DNA of 64,000 nucleotides from Verrucomicrobiaceae bacterium (GCA_027491155.1 JAIXWR010000039.1:180108-244107); one strand, 5' to 3'. Counted from the first letter of the stretch, positions 16,359 through 25,766 are shown. Made by a program: numbers and translations. Notes: a model not told the origin generated them from the sequence alone.

Positions 16359-17231
16359 ATGAGCGATGGCCCCCAATGGTTTGTTTCGGTCGAAGGACAA
16401 CAGCACGGACCCTACACCGGCGAGCAGCTGGTGGAGTTCACCCAAACCGGCAACATCACCCGGGAGTCGATGGTCTGGACCGAAGGCATGTCGGAATGGC
16501 TGCCGGCCGCGCAAATCGATGGGCTCTTCCCCGCGCCGGCTCCGGTGCAAGTCCAGACGACCACTGCCGCCTCCAATTTCATGCGCCCGGGCCAGACGAC
16601 CGGCTCCAGCTTCATGCGCCCCGGCCAGGCAACCGCCTATGCGACCGCACAGCCGACCGGTCAGGTCCAGGGCGGCTTCCGCCACCCCCAGATCACGGCC
16701 GCTTCGTTCGGCCTGTGGGCGGGTAGCATCGGAGTCGGATTCCTGTTCTTCATCGTTTCCGCGGTACTGATGCCGCAGGCGGCCGCCAAGGCGGAGACCA
16801 ACCCGGCCATGGTCATGGTCCTCCTCGGGATGACGGTGCTGGGCTGGGTCTGCCTGTTGCTCAGCTCGATCTTCGGCTACATGATCCTCTATCGGGCATG
16901 GAAATGTCTGTCGCTCGTGGGTGCCACGGTCACGCCGGGAGCCGCAGTCGGCTTCATGTTCATTCCCTTGTTCAGCCTCTACTGGATCTTCCGTGCCTTC
17001 GCCGGCTTCGCGAAGGAGTGGAACTTCATCACCGCCGCGTATGAGGAAACCCGAATGGCTCCCCGGATGTCCGAAGGTCTGTTTCTGGCCTTCTGCATCT
17101 GCATCGTCTCCGTCATCGGCGCACCCATCGCCTTCATCCTCGCCTTCCCGGTCTTCTCCTCGATGTGCCGCGCGATCAATTTCATCGCCTTCCGGCCGGT
17201 CCAGCAGCCCGGTGCGCTGCGCTTCCGCTGA
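16359..17231 (+). CDS. GYF_2 (DUF4339) domain membrane protein
   Basis: 290-residue protein. The N-terminal GYF_2 domain (WFVSVEGQQHGPYTGEQLVE, then SMVWTEGMSEWLPA; residues 1-60) is a putative peptide-binding module. A Pro/Gln/Thr-rich linker with a repeated SFMRPGQ segment follows. Four hydrophobic segments come next, roughly residues 120-150, 158-180, 190-215 and 240-270. ATG 16359 starts directly at the GYF module. Function unknown; similar proteins are common in Verrucomicrobia and Planctomycetes. It faces the bactofilin gene across a shared terminator. Confidence 0.75.
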   Translation: MSDGPQWFVSVEGQQHGPYTGEQLVEFTQTGNITRESMVWTEGMSEWLPAAQIDGLFPAPAPVQVQTTTAASNFMRPGQTTGSSFMRPGQATAYATAQPTGQVQGGFRHPQITAASFGLWAGSIGVGFLFFIVSAVLMPQAAAKAETNPAMVMVLLGMTVLGWVCLLLSSIFGYMILYRAWKCLSLVGATVTPGAAVGFMFIPLFSLYWIFRAFAGFAKEWNFITAAYEETRMAPRMSEGLFLAFCICIVSVIGAPIAFILAFPVFSSMCRAINFIAFRPVQQPGALRFR

Positions 17232-17252
17232 GCCGGACACGGGCAAGAAAAA

Positions 17253-17284
17253 GCCGCCCGGCGGATTCCCCGCGGGCGGCCTTT
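17253..17284. terminator. Bidirectional terminator between GYF_2 gene and bactofilin
   Basis: An 8-bp perfect stem GCCGCCCG (17253-17260) with CGGGCGGC (17273-17280) around a 12-base loop. On the minus strand the stem is followed by TTTTTC, a good intrinsic terminator for the bactofilin gene. On the plus strand it is followed by CTTTG. The two genes converge here. Confidence 0.75.
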
Positions 17285-17304
17285 GAAATTGCGGAAAAAG
17301 CGGA

Positions 17305-17622
17305 TCAACCGATGTCGGTGCGGCCGGCAAGCTGGGCGCCCTCTTCCATCGAGAACATCTTCGCCTTGATGTCGCCGTCGAGGCGGGACTTGGCCTTCAG
17401 CTCGCAGCGCTCGGAAGTGATCTTGCCTTCGACCCTGCCGAACACCTTCACGTCGCCGGCGGTGACGTTGCCCTTGATCAGCGCGTTCTCGCCAATGGTG
17501 ACCCGGCCCTTCTCGGAGATGATCTCACCGTCGATCTTGCCGTCGATGATCATGTCGTTGGAAAATCGGATGGACCCGGTGATCTCGATCCCGCTCGCGA
17601 GGACGTTGGTAGCGTTTGCCAT
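17305..17622 (-). CDS. Bactofilin (polymer-forming cytoskeletal protein)
   Basis: 105-residue bactofilin. Repeating short beta turns with regularly spaced Gly and Ile/Val (ITGSIRFSNDMIIDGKIDGE, GRVTIGENALIKGNVTAG, GRVEGKITSERCELKAKSRL) form the right-handed beta-helix typical of the DUF583 family. These proteins self-assemble into filaments in the cytoplasm, often membrane-associated, and localise morphogenetic enzymes. No flanking tail or membrane segment is present, so it is a minimal bactofilin core. A single gene ending at a strong hairpin. Confidence 0.9.
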   Translation of the reverse strand: MANATNVLASGIEITGSIRFSNDMIIDGKIDGEIISEKGRVTIGENALIKGNVTAGDVKVFGRVEGKITSERCELKAKSRLDGDIKAKMFSMEEGAQLAGRTDIG

Positions 17623-17766
17623 GGCGAAGGGAATTCAGCAGAGCGGCGGCGGATTGGCAATCGGATTCCCCCCGCGGCGGCAGTTCCTCCGGCGGGGTCC
17701 GTTTTTTCCGTGCAGGCCGGGCTCCTTTCCCGCTAGAATCCCCCCGCAGTTCACGTCTCTCATCCC

Positions 17767-18402
17767 ATGCCCCGCGTCACCATCACCGTCCCCGAGCGCA
17801 ACCCGCAGCCCTACCGCTTCCAGCTCGACCGCCAGAAGGTCCATCTCGGCCGCGGCAGCGAGAACGACATCGTGATCGACTGCGGCTCCGTGTCGGTCCG
17901 CCACGCGGTCATGGAGCGGATCGAAGGCGGCTACCAGCTCCGCGACCTCGGCTCGACCAACGGGATCAAGCTCGAGGGCAGGGTTCACGAGATCATCCCG
18001 CTGCGCCACGGCCTGTCGGTGAAGATCGGCGACGTGGCCTTTGATTTCACCCTGACCGACGAGGAACGCGAGGCCCTCGGCCGCGAGAAGCCTTTGGAAG
18101 AGTCGCCGATCGTCAAGGAGGACCAGCTCGACGCCCCGGCACCGCGCAAGGCACCCGCCCGCCCGGCTCCCGGCCTGCAGCGCCCTCTGGCTTCGGCCCA
18201 GCAACCGAGCCCGGCCGCCAGCTTCTTCATGACGCTCCTGTTCCTGGTGCTGGCCGCCGCGGCGTTCTTCGTCGGGCTTTCCATCCGTCACCAGAAGGAA
18301 ACCGGGAACTCGCTGATCCAGGACATGAAGGCCAAAGGGGCCGCCACCGCGCCGGCCGCCGGCGATGCCGCTCCGGACGCGGGACCGGCCCCGAAGGAAT
18401 GA
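17767..18402 (+). CDS. FHA-domain membrane protein
   Basis: 211-residue protein with an N-terminal FHA phosphothreonine-binding domain (residues 1-95). The conserved Gly-Arg, Ser, His and Asn residues appear in HLGRGSENDIVID, SVSVRHAVME and DLGSTNGIKLEG. A Pro/Ala-rich linker (about 115-150) and one transmembrane helix (FFMTLLFLVLAAAAFFVGLS) follow, with a short Ala/Pro-rich tail. The FHA domain should face the cytoplasm and recruit phosphorylated partners; no kinase gene is adjacent. Confidence 0.85.
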   Translation: MPRVTITVPERNPQPYRFQLDRQKVHLGRGSENDIVIDCGSVSVRHAVMERIEGGYQLRDLGSTNGIKLEGRVHEIIPLRHGLSVKIGDVAFDFTLTDEEREALGREKPLEESPIVKEDQLDAPAPRKAPARPAPGLQRPLASAQQPSPAASFFMTLLFLVLAAAAFFVGLSIRHQKETGNSLIQDMKAKGAATAPAAGDAAPDAGPAPKE

Positions 18403-18427
18403 CCCCTCGACAAGCGACGGGACCGGC

Positions 18428-19504
18428 TCAGTCGGTCTCGTCCACCGTTTCGTCCCGCTGGTAGATCGGCAACTGGCGGTAGGGAACCGTGAAGGCCAGC
18501 ACCATCATCGAGGTCCCGTAGATGCGGCCGGCCTCGCGGCTGTTCCATGAGCCGTCCTCCGACTGCTTCTTGAGGTAGGTTTCATACATCCAGTTCGCGT
18601 ATTCCGTCCAATAGCGGCCGCCGATCTGGAACATGCCCTGGGCGTTGTAGTAGTTCCCGTAGAACTCGAACTGGTCGCCCGGCAGGTCGCGGAAAGTCCG
18701 GGTGACATAGTCCGCCGCCTTGACCGTCTCCGGCGTGCCATGGCGGCCGCAGAGTTCCAGGCAAAGCAGCCCCATGCCGGTCAGCGAGCGGGCGTGGTCG
18801 TGGCGGTCCATGTAGCCGAAGCAGCCCGCCTTCTCGTCCTGGTGCCGGCTCAGGTAAGCGACCGCGTCGGCGATCGCCTGGTCCGGGACGGCCGCCCCGT
18901 TGAGCTTCGCCGACCGCAGCGCCATCAAGGCCCAGCCGCTGCACGAGGTGTCGCTGTCCCGCGAGCCGGGATGATAGCGCCAGCCGCCCTGGTGGCGCTC
19001 GTCCTTCTCGACCGCCTGGGCCTTGAGGATCAGCTTGAGGGCCTTCGGCAGGGCGACCGCGATCTTTTCCTGACGGCCCGGATCGACCATGCCGCTGACT
19101 TCGGAAAGGAACAGCGTGGAGATGTTGTGGGCATACATCGGCCCGCTGCCGGCATTGCCGCGCTCGAACAGCCCGCTCTCCCGCTGGTTCTCCAGCACGA
19201 AGTCGATGCAGCGGTTCAAGGGCTCGGTGTAAGGCCCCTCGGTGGGCAGATGCCCCTTGGAAAGGAAGGCCATCCCCACCAGCGCCGGAATCCCGGTCGA
19301 ATCGCCGTAGCTCTCCGGAAACGAGCCGTCCTCGGCTTGGACCCGGGCAAGGTATTCCAGCGCCTGCTCCACGGCCGGGTCGACCTTGTCGCGCCACTGG
19401 GCGAACACCGGATCTGCAGGCTCCTGGGCGGCGGCATGGCACAGGCCCGCGACCGCCACGGCGACGCCCCGCAGGAAAATGGATGGGAAAAGAACGGCTT
19501 TCAT
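18428..19504 (-). CDS. Secreted prenyltransferase/squalene-cyclase-fold repeat protein
   Basis: 358-residue exported protein with a signal peptide (MKAVLFPSIFLRGVAVAVAG, cleavage near HAAAQE). The mature part has repeated alpha/alpha-barrel motifs of the squalene-hopene cyclase/prenyltransferase fold: EYLARVQAEDGSFPESYGD, GGWRYHPGSRDSDTSCSGWA and KKQSEDGSWNSRE. The cyclase DXDD motif is not visible, so enzymatic cyclisation is unlikely. Such proteins usually close moxR/bat loci in Planctomycetes and Verrucomicrobia. ATG 19504 overlaps the stop of the DUF4175-like gene (ATGA), so it is the last coupled gene of that operon. Confidence 0.8.
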   Translation of the reverse strand: MKAVLFPSIFLRGVAVAVAGLCHAAAQEPADPVFAQWRDKVDPAVEQALEYLARVQAEDGSFPESYGDSTGIPALVGMAFLSKGHLPTEGPYTEPLNRCIDFVLENQRESGLFERGNAGSGPMYAHNISTLFLSEVSGMVDPGRQEKIAVALPKALKLILKAQAVEKDERHQGGWRYHPGSRDSDTSCSGWALMALRSAKLNGAAVPDQAIADAVAYLSRHQDEKAGCFGYMDRHDHARSLTGMGLLCLELCGRHGTPETVKAADYVTRTFRDLPGDQFEFYGNYYNAQGMFQIGGRYWTEYANWMYETYLKKQSEDGSWNSREAGRIYGTSMMVLAFTVPYRQLPIYQRDETVDETD

Positions 19505-22500
19505 TCGTCGGTCATGGCTTCGAAATACTTCTTCACAAGTCCCCGGTATTCCTCCGGCACGCCCGCACCGCCGCCGCTGCCGACGTCCGATTTCAAGGTG
19601 GCCTGGATTTTCTCCCAATCCGCGGCACTGATCCCCAGCTTCGCCAATTCCGGCGGCACACCGGGATCCGCCTCCGGCATCCGCGGGCCCTCCTGCGGCT
19701 TTTGCCCCGGCTGCTGACCGGGTTGCCCCGGCTGGCCCGGTTGCGGGCGGCCTTGCATGCTTTGCTTGGCCGATTGGGCGGCGCGGGACATCGCCTCGGC
19801 CGCCTGCTGCGCCTGACCTGCCGCCTGGGATGCCTGCGGTTCCCCCGCGGCCTGCGATGCGGCTTGGAAAGCTTCCGCCAGATCGCCCGGGGACACCGGC
19901 GCGCGGTTCGCGTCCGGCTGCTGTCCCCTCGCCTGCTCCGCCGCTTGGGCGAACTCCTGCGCCGCCCGGCCCAGGGCCTCGGCGCTCCTTTGAAGATTGC
20001 CCGCCGCCTGCTGGTGCTGACCCGCCGCATCCTGCGCCTTGCCCTGGCTACCGCTCTCCGCAGCCGCCTCCGCCTGCTGGCTGCCCTGCTGCGCGGCATT
20101 CGCGGCCTCGTTCATCTGCCCCGAAGCCTCGGCCTGCGGCATCCCGGCGATGGCTTCCGCCAGTTCCCCGACCTCGTCCGCCTGCATCTGCTGCAAGGCC
20201 TGCATCGCCTCGCCGGTCTTGCCCGCCGCCAGAGCCTCCAAGGCCTCGGCCACGTCAGCCTGGCGCTCGGCCAAGGCCTCCACCTCCGCCTGTCGCGCCG
20301 CCTCCGCGGCTTGCGACCCGGACTCGGGCCCCGCTTCCGAAGCCCCTTCCTCCGTTTGATCCATCCCCGACTCGCCCTGCTCGGACTGGCCTTGCTCGGA
20401 CTGGCCTTGCTCGGACTGGCCTTGCTCGGACTGGCCTTGCTCGGACTGGCCTTGTTCGGACTGGCCTTGTTCGGACTGGCCTTGTTCGGACTGGCCTTGT
20501 TCGGACTGGCCTTGTTCGGACTGGCCTTGTTCGGACTGGCCCTGCTCGGACTGGCCCATCTCCGACTGACCCTGTTCCGACTGGCCCTGTTCGGACTGCC
20601 CCTGTTCCGACGGGTTAACCGCTTCTTTCAGAGCTTCGACCGCCTCGCGGGCCGCCTCCGCCGCCGCCTGGTCCTCACCCTTCGAAAGGTTCTCGCTGGC
20701 TTCCCGGGTCGCCGCCACGGCTTCGGGCAGCAGATCGGCGGCCTCGCTCCGCTCCTGCCTCGCCTCGGCCAACTGCTGCGCCGCTTCGCCGGCAATCTTC
20801 TCCTGCTCCTTCGCAAGCGCCTCGCGAAGGCCCTCGACCGCCGCCTGTTGCTGTTCCTCCGGCGATTCCTGCCCGGCCGCCGCCGGCATCTGGCGCGCCT
20901 GCTCTTCCAAGGCCGCCTGCGCCTCGCTCAATTCACGCGCCTCCTCGGCCAGCTCACGGGCTTCCTCGGCCTGCTGCTCCAGCACCTCCGCCCGGGCTTG
21001 CGGCTGCTCCCGCAGCTGCTGCCGCAAGGCCTCCTCCACCTGCGCCTGCTGCTGCTGCCACTCCTGCGGCAAGCCTTGCTCGGGCTGCTGCTCCTCCTCC
21101 CGTCCGGCCAACTGGGCGGCCTGGCGGGCCAGTTCCTCCTGCTGCTGCGCCAACTCCTGAAAACGCGCCAGCTCCTCGATCTTCTGCCGGTCGCGGTCCA
21201 TCGCATTCCTCACCTCCTCGAGGTTCCGCACCGCCTTCTCCGCTTCCTCCCGGGCGACATCCAGCTTCTCCTCCCGCTGCTGCTGCTGATCCTGCAAAGG
21301 CGCATTTTCCAGCTCCTCCCGGGCCTTCTCGACTTGCTCCGATGCCTCCCGTACTTCATCCGCCTTCGCCGCGTGGACGCTTTCCTCCATCCTCGCCGCG
21401 ATCTCATCGAGCTTCTCCTTCGTGTCCGCCAGCTTCTCCCTCGCCTCCTCGAAGTTTTTCTCCGCTTGCTTGCTGAGCTTCTCGTTCTTCATCTCCCACC
21501 GGCTCTGGTCCATCTTCTGGCGGGCCTCGCGGGTCTCGCGGATGGCCTCCTCGATCGCCTCGCGCGCCTCTTCGTGCTCCGCCCGCATCTCCTGACGCGC
21601 CAGCGACTCCGCGTTGCGGTCGATCCGCACCAGCAGCCACTCCGAATGCCCCACTCCCGGTCCATCCAGCTCCGCCGGCCGCGCGTCCGCCGCCCGCAAT
21701 CGGATCCGGATCTCCCCGGCTCCGGGCCAGTCTTCCAAGAGGGAGCCGACCGGCAGCCTGCTTTCGCCCCGGTAGCGCGCGGGCTTCGAAGAGCCGCCCA
21801 GCTTGACCGGCAAGTCCCTCGCGATCCGCCGCGTCTCCTTGCCGGGAGTCTTGATCTCCAGCGCCAGTTCGGCCACGCCGTAATCCTCCGCCACTTCGTA
21901 ACGCAGGCCGAGCACCTCGTCCGGCCGCACCCGCAGCTCGCGGGCAAGCGGGCTCAACCAGCGTACCTCCGGCGCCTGGTCCTCCAGCACCCGCACCGGA
22001 AAGCGCAGCGCCTCCACCTCGCGGCCGAGCCGGTGCTTCAAGGTGACCACCGCTTCGCCACCGCCATCCGCAGCCAGCGTCCACGAAAAGCTCACCCGCC
22101 CGCCCGTCGCGGAGCGCTCGATCTCGGCTTCGGCCAGACGCTTGCCCTCGACCTCCAGCCACCCCGCTTCCACCGCCGTGTTCAGTTTCCCCGACAGCTC
22201 GATCCTCGTGCCGCGCACCGCTTCCACGCCGGTTCCCAGCGCTTCTTCCACCGGCACCAAGCCGGCATACTCCGGAAAGATCCGCTTCACCCGCGGCTCC
22301 ACGATCCCCGGCAAAGGCCACATCGTGACCGTGAAGGCATCGCTTTCCCCGCGGCCGGTCCGCGCCCGATAGGTGAAGCCCTCGCGCACCGGATCCATCC
22401 GGTAGGTCCAACGTTCGCCGTCCCGGTTCATCGGCTGCGTCACCTCGGTGCCGCCCTCCATCATCATGACCAGATCCAGCGAGTCCGCCGGTCCGTCGTA

Positions 22501-23148
22501 GCCGATCTCGATCGACAACGCGTCCCCCTCCAGCAACTCGATGTCCCCCGGCTTCACCTCGAACTTCACCGCCGCGGCGTTGCCCAGATTGCTGAAAGGC
22601 GCCACCGCCCGCACCGCCAGCCGCGCCGCTTCCTTCGGCCAGATCGCGAACAGCGTCGCGAACAGAAGCGCCAGCACCAGCGCGGGCCTCGCCCAGCGCC
22701 GCCCCGCGCCCACCGCCCGGATCTCGGCACGGGCATCCACCTTTCCCACATCCTCGCCCGCCGCCTTGGCCAGCTCTTCCAACAACTCCGCCGAGGCCCC
22801 GCCTTCCGATCCCGCAAGCTCCAGCACCGTGCTCATCCGCTCCTCGATCTCCGGATGCCGTCCTTCGATCCAACGGGCCACCTGCACCAGCCCGATCTTC
22901 CGCAACAAGGGCCGCATCCCGACCACCAGCGCCGCAGCGGTCGCCAGCAGCCACGCGACGAACATCGCCCACCGCGCCGCCACCGGCAGCGGGGCGAGGA
23001 AATGATCCGCCGCCATCATCGCCAGCAGCCCGCCGAGCGCCACCGTCGCCACCAGCAGCCCGCCCCGCTGGAACTGGGCGCGCCGGATGCTCGACCTCAC
23101 CGCGCCCAGCCGGCGTCCGATGTCTTCCCTCGTCTGGTTCGTGCTCAT
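19501..23148 (-). CDS. DUF4175-like giant coiled-coil membrane protein with SEQGQ repeats
   Basis: 1215-residue protein. The N-terminus carries two adjacent membrane segments (about residues 27-75) and a third near 145-165. Beta-rich periplasmic-type domains run to about residue 500. A very long Glu/Gln/Arg-rich coiled coil (about 500-830) follows, then 16 SEQGQ-type pentapeptides and a second Gln/Ala-rich region. The C-terminal tail ADWEKIQATLKSDVGSG, then VPEEYRGLVKKYFEAM, is conserved in large DUF4175-type proteins of bat loci. Its role is unknown; envelope scaffolding is plausible. It lies between the VWA gene and the cyclase-fold gene. Confidence 0.75.
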   Translation of the reverse strand: MSTNQTREDIGRRLGAVRSSIRRAQFQRGGLLVATVALGGLLAMMAADHFLAPLPVAARWAMFVAWLLATAAALVVGMRPLLRKIGLVQVARWIEGRHPEIEERMSTVLELAGSEGGASAELLEELAKAAGEDVGKVDARAEIRAVGAGRRWARPALVLALLFATLFAIWPKEAARLAVRAVAPFSNLGNAAAVKFEVKPGDIELLEGDALSIEIGYDGPADSLDLVMMMEGGTEVTQPMNRDGERWTYRMDPVREGFTYRARTGRGESDAFTVTMWPLPGIVEPRVKRIFPEYAGLVPVEEALGTGVEAVRGTRIELSGKLNTAVEAGWLEVEGKRLAEAEIERSATGGRVSFSWTLAADGGGEAVVTLKHRLGREVEALRFPVRVLEDQAPEVRWLSPLARELRVRPDEVLGLRYEVAEDYGVAELALEIKTPGKETRRIARDLPVKLGGSSKPARYRGESRLPVGSLLEDWPGAGEIRIRLRAADARPAELDGPGVGHSEWLLVRIDRNAESLARQEMRAEHEEAREAIEEAIRETREARQKMDQSRWEMKNEKLSKQAEKNFEEAREKLADTKEKLDEIAARMEESVHAAKADEVREASEQVEKAREELENAPLQDQQQQREEKLDVAREEAEKAVRNLEEVRNAMDRDRQKIEELARFQELAQQQEELARQAAQLAGREEEQQPEQGLPQEWQQQQAQVEEALRQQLREQPQARAEVLEQQAEEARELAEEARELSEAQAALEEQARQMPAAAGQESPEEQQQAAVEGLREALAKEQEKIAGEAAQQLAEARQERSEAADLLPEAVAATREASENLSKGEDQAAAEAAREAVEALKEAVNPSEQGQSEQGQSEQGQSEMGQSEQGQSEQGQSEQGQSEQGQSEQGQSEQGQSEQGQSEQGQSEQGQSEQGQSEQGQSEQGESGMDQTEEGASEAGPESGSQAAEAARQAEVEALAERQADVAEALEALAAGKTGEAMQALQQMQADEVGELAEAIAGMPQAEASGQMNEAANAAQQGSQQAEAAAESGSQGKAQDAAGQHQQAAGNLQRSAEALGRAAQEFAQAAEQARGQQPDANRAPVSPGDLAEAFQAASQAAGEPQASQAAGQAQQAAEAMSRAAQSAKQSMQGRPQPGQPGQPGQQPGQKPQEGPRMPEADPGVPPELAKLGISAADWEKIQATLKSDVGSGGGAGVPEEYRGLVKKYFEAMTDE
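20371..20610. repeat. 16 tandem copies of a 15-bp unit
   Basis: Sixteen consecutive 15-base units of the type CTGGCCTTGTTCGGA, encoding SEQGQ on the minus strand. The ten units at 20386-20535 are almost identical at codon level: four carry TTGCTCGGA and six carry TTGTTCGGA. Flanking units have diverged (CCC for CCT, CATC for TTGT). The pattern indicates recent slippage expansion inside the coding sequence, always in multiples of 15 so the frame is kept. Confidence 0.95.
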
Positions 23149-23165
23149 TGGTTTTTCCCTCCTGT

Positions 23166-23186
23166 GGAGCGCCGGGTTCAGCCGGC
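23166..23186 (+). repeat. Single unit of the intergenic hairpin repeat family
   Basis: GGAGCG followed by a hairpin with stem CCGG/CCGG and loop GTTCAG, located in the 57-base gap between the VWA and DUF4175-like genes. It matches the left unit at 53252 except for two paired stem changes (G-C for A-T and G-C for C-G), so pairing is preserved. Confidence 0.55.
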
Positions 23187-23205
23187 CTGGCTTAACGTCC
23201 CTTCA

Positions 23206-25617
23206 TCACGGCAGTCCCCCGCCGCGTCTCATCACCCATTCGACCGACAGTAACAGCGCGAAAAGCCCGAGCACCAGCGCGTTGTCCCACAGCGGGGTCT
23301 CGCGCAACTCGCGCCTGGCATCGCCTTCCTTCAAAAACAATCCGGTCAGTTCGCCGGCCTGGTCCGGCTTGACCACCCGGCCGCCGGAGAGGTCGGCGAC
23401 CGTTTCCAACAATCCCAGGTTCAGCGTCGTCTCCGCCAGTTCCACCGGCCCGCGCGATCCCACCACGCGGAAGCCCGCGCTCACCGCCGCGCTTCCCTCT
23501 TCCGCCAGAAGCCGCTCCGCCTCCTTGCCCCGCAGCTTCACCTCATAGCGCCCCGGCTCCGCGATCGGCGTCAGCTCCGCCTCGTGCAGCCCGTTGGAAT
23601 TCTCCGTCACCGCCAGCGGCACGCTGGTCACCACCACGCCGTCCCGCACCAGGTCCGCCATCAGCTCGCCGTCCTGCACCGGGTTCAACCCGGCATCGCG
23701 CAGCCGCGCCGTGAGCTTGACCGGATCGTCCGCCGTGTAGGTCAGCTGGTCGGTCCCGAGCCGCACCCGCGACCCGCCGGCCCGCAGCACCGGCCCTGCG
23801 CCCCAGCGCACGAGGTTGCCCCAGAAGCGATGGTGATAAAGATCTCCCGCCCCCTCCCGCAGCCGCCAGGTCCGGTCGGTCAGCAGCAGCGCCACCTTGC
23901 CCTTGCCGGTCTGACGCGTCACCAGCAGCGCCGATGCCGCCTCGCGCTCGCGCCGCTTCGCCAGCGCGTCCAGCGCCGCGTCCAGGCTGTCCCCGCCGGA
24001 GACCGACGGACCCGTTTCCTTGCCCCGGGCGGTCAGCAGCACTTCCGCGCCATCCTTCAGCCCGCGGATCGGCTGCCGCCAGGGAACCTCGGGAAAGCCG
24101 GCCCAGACGGCATCGTTCGCCGCCTCGCCGCTCGCCTGCTGGGTCACCGGATGCCCGCGGCCTTCCGCCGTCAGCTCGAAACGGAACGGCTCGCCGCCCG
24201 CGGCGTAGAAAGTACGACGCCCCTCGTAGGTCTCCACCGGCACCAGCTCGCGGCCCGCTTCCGCCGAAATGCCGTGCGGCATGAACTGCGGGCCCGCGAC
24301 CATCACCAGCATCGCCGCCCGCTCCTTCACGCACTCCGAGATCGTCGTCCAGGTCGCCGCGTCGATCGCTTCCGGCTCGATGTCCCCCAGAATGATCACG
24401 TCGAACTTCCGCCACTCCTCCGGGCTCGCCGGCAGGCGCGTCGCCTGGGCATCGCCGAAGGGCCGCGACGCCGAGGCCGCGACCGCCTCGTCCTCCTCTC
24501 CCTCGATCCGGTCCGGATGGAGCAGCACGTATTGGAGGTGCACCGACTTGTCGCGGCCGTAGAACAGGTTGCGCAGGTAGCGGAATTCCCAGCGCGGCGT
24601 GCCTTCCACGATCAGCACGTTGGTCCGCGCGTCGGTGATCGAGGTCTCGAAATCCCACGCGTTGTTGTCGTCGAAGCGTTCGCCGTCGAGAGCCTCCACC
24701 TCGATCCGGAATCCGCCGACGCCGCCCTCCTCGGGCACGGTGGTGAAGCGGACTTCCTCGCGATGGTTCTCCTGCGGCACCGGGATCGAGCGCTCCTCGA
24801 CCAAAGTCTGGTCCCGCATCAGCCGCACCTTCGCGGTCCGGCCCTTGTAGCCGTCGAACTTCAACGCCGCGGTCACCCGCATCCGGTCGCCGAGGTGGAT
24901 CGCTTCCGGCGCGCGGACTTCCAGCACCGAGGCATCGCGCGGCGGCGCCGTCGTGCCCGTCGCCACGATCCCCACCGGCGCGTCGAGGATCCCGAAGCGC
25001 CGCGCCACGTCCTCCACCCGGCCCGGCCGGTTGTGGCGGCCGTCGCTGACCAAAATCACTCCCGCCAGATCGTCCGGCGGCACCTGCTCCAGCACGGTGC
25101 CCATTGCCGCGGCCAGATCGGTCGCATCGCCCCAGCCCTCGCCCTGCGCTTCATCGCCCTCCCGGACACTGCGCGCCGCGCGCACCGTGCGGACTTTCAT
25201 GGACTCCTCCAGCGACTTGAGAATCCCGGCCTCCGCCAGACCCGCCTCGCCGAGTTGCAGCCGCGAAGCCGTCGCGCCGTCGTCGGTCAAATGCATCGAC
25301 GCCGAGTCGTCCAGCACCACCACCACCTCGCGCTGCCGTTCGCGCTCGACCATCCGGACCCACACCGGCTCGACCAGGATCCACACCAGCACCCCCAGCG
25401 CCCCCAGCCGCAGCCCCGTCAACCAGCGCGCCCGCCGCGGAGTCACCGCGGCGGATTCATAGCGGTAAAGGAACAGCACCGCCTCGACCGCGAGCGCCGC
25501 CACCGCCGCCACCGCCCACAGCGGCCATTCGGGCGACAACCTCACGACCTTCCCGAGGCCGAGGAGAAGGCCCCACACCGCCAGGAACACGATCGGAACG
25601 CGGAACAGCAGCTTCAT
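23206..25617 (-). CDS. Large VWA-domain membrane protein of the moxR/bat locus
   Basis: 803-residue protein with three N-terminal membrane segments (about residues 8-24, 33-52 and 66-84). A von Willebrand A domain follows, with an intact MIDAS start DDSASM (residues 103-108) and VILVSDGRHN. The central region (LPASPEEWRKFDVIILGDIE) resembles a class I glutamine-amidotransferase-like domain found in these proteins. A final membrane helix lies near residues 780-797. Such proteins are membrane-bound metal-dependent interaction platforms working with MoxR ATPases; the client is unknown. It sits upstream of the DUF4175-like gene in the same direction. Confidence 0.82.
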   Translation of the reverse strand: MKLLFRVPIVFLAVWGLLLGLGKVVRLSPEWPLWAVAAVAALAVEAVLFLYRYESAAVTPRRARWLTGLRLGALGVLVWILVEPVWVRMVERERQREVVVVLDDSASMHLTDDGATASRLQLGEAGLAEAGILKSLEESMKVRTVRAARSVREGDEAQGEGWGDATDLAAAMGTVLEQVPPDDLAGVILVSDGRHNRPGRVEDVARRFGILDAPVGIVATGTTAPPRDASVLEVRAPEAIHLGDRMRVTAALKFDGYKGRTAKVRLMRDQTLVEERSIPVPQENHREEVRFTTVPEEGGVGGFRIEVEALDGERFDDNNAWDFETSITDARTNVLIVEGTPRWEFRYLRNLFYGRDKSVHLQYVLLHPDRIEGEEDEAVAASASRPFGDAQATRLPASPEEWRKFDVIILGDIEPEAIDAATWTTISECVKERAAMLVMVAGPQFMPHGISAEAGRELVPVETYEGRRTFYAAGGEPFRFELTAEGRGHPVTQQASGEAANDAVWAGFPEVPWRQPIRGLKDGAEVLLTARGKETGPSVSGGDSLDAALDALAKRREREAASALLVTRQTGKGKVALLLTDRTWRLREGAGDLYHHRFWGNLVRWGAGPVLRAGGSRVRLGTDQLTYTADDPVKLTARLRDAGLNPVQDGELMADLVRDGVVVTSVPLAVTENSNGLHEAELTPIAEPGRYEVKLRGKEAERLLAEEGSAAVSAGFRVVGSRGPVELAETTLNLGLLETVADLSGGRVVKPDQAGELTGLFLKEGDARRELRETPLWDNALVLGLFALLLSVEWVMRRGGGLP

Positions 25618-25766
25618 TCCCGCGGGGATTCTTGCTTGAGAGGACGGCGATGCACCATCCGATCCTCAACGCCCGGGACAGGGTTGCTATTTCAAGAAAT
25701 CCGGTCACCCGGGCCGCCTTCGCTCGCGACAAACGGCATCATTTCCGGTTCTATCCGGACACGTCC

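Noticed and set aside
20371..20610. CRISPR-like regular repeats
   Set aside because: Units are contiguous 15-bp in-frame repeats without spacers, fully inside a coding sequence.
19483..23253. A 1256-codon open frame on the plus strand opposite the DUF4175-like gene, rich in Leu/Gly repeats
   Set aside because: It mirrors the 15-bp repeats and high-GC coding on the minus strand, which remove stop codons. It has no start context or family motif, and the minus strand has clear membrane, coiled-coil and conserved C-terminal features.
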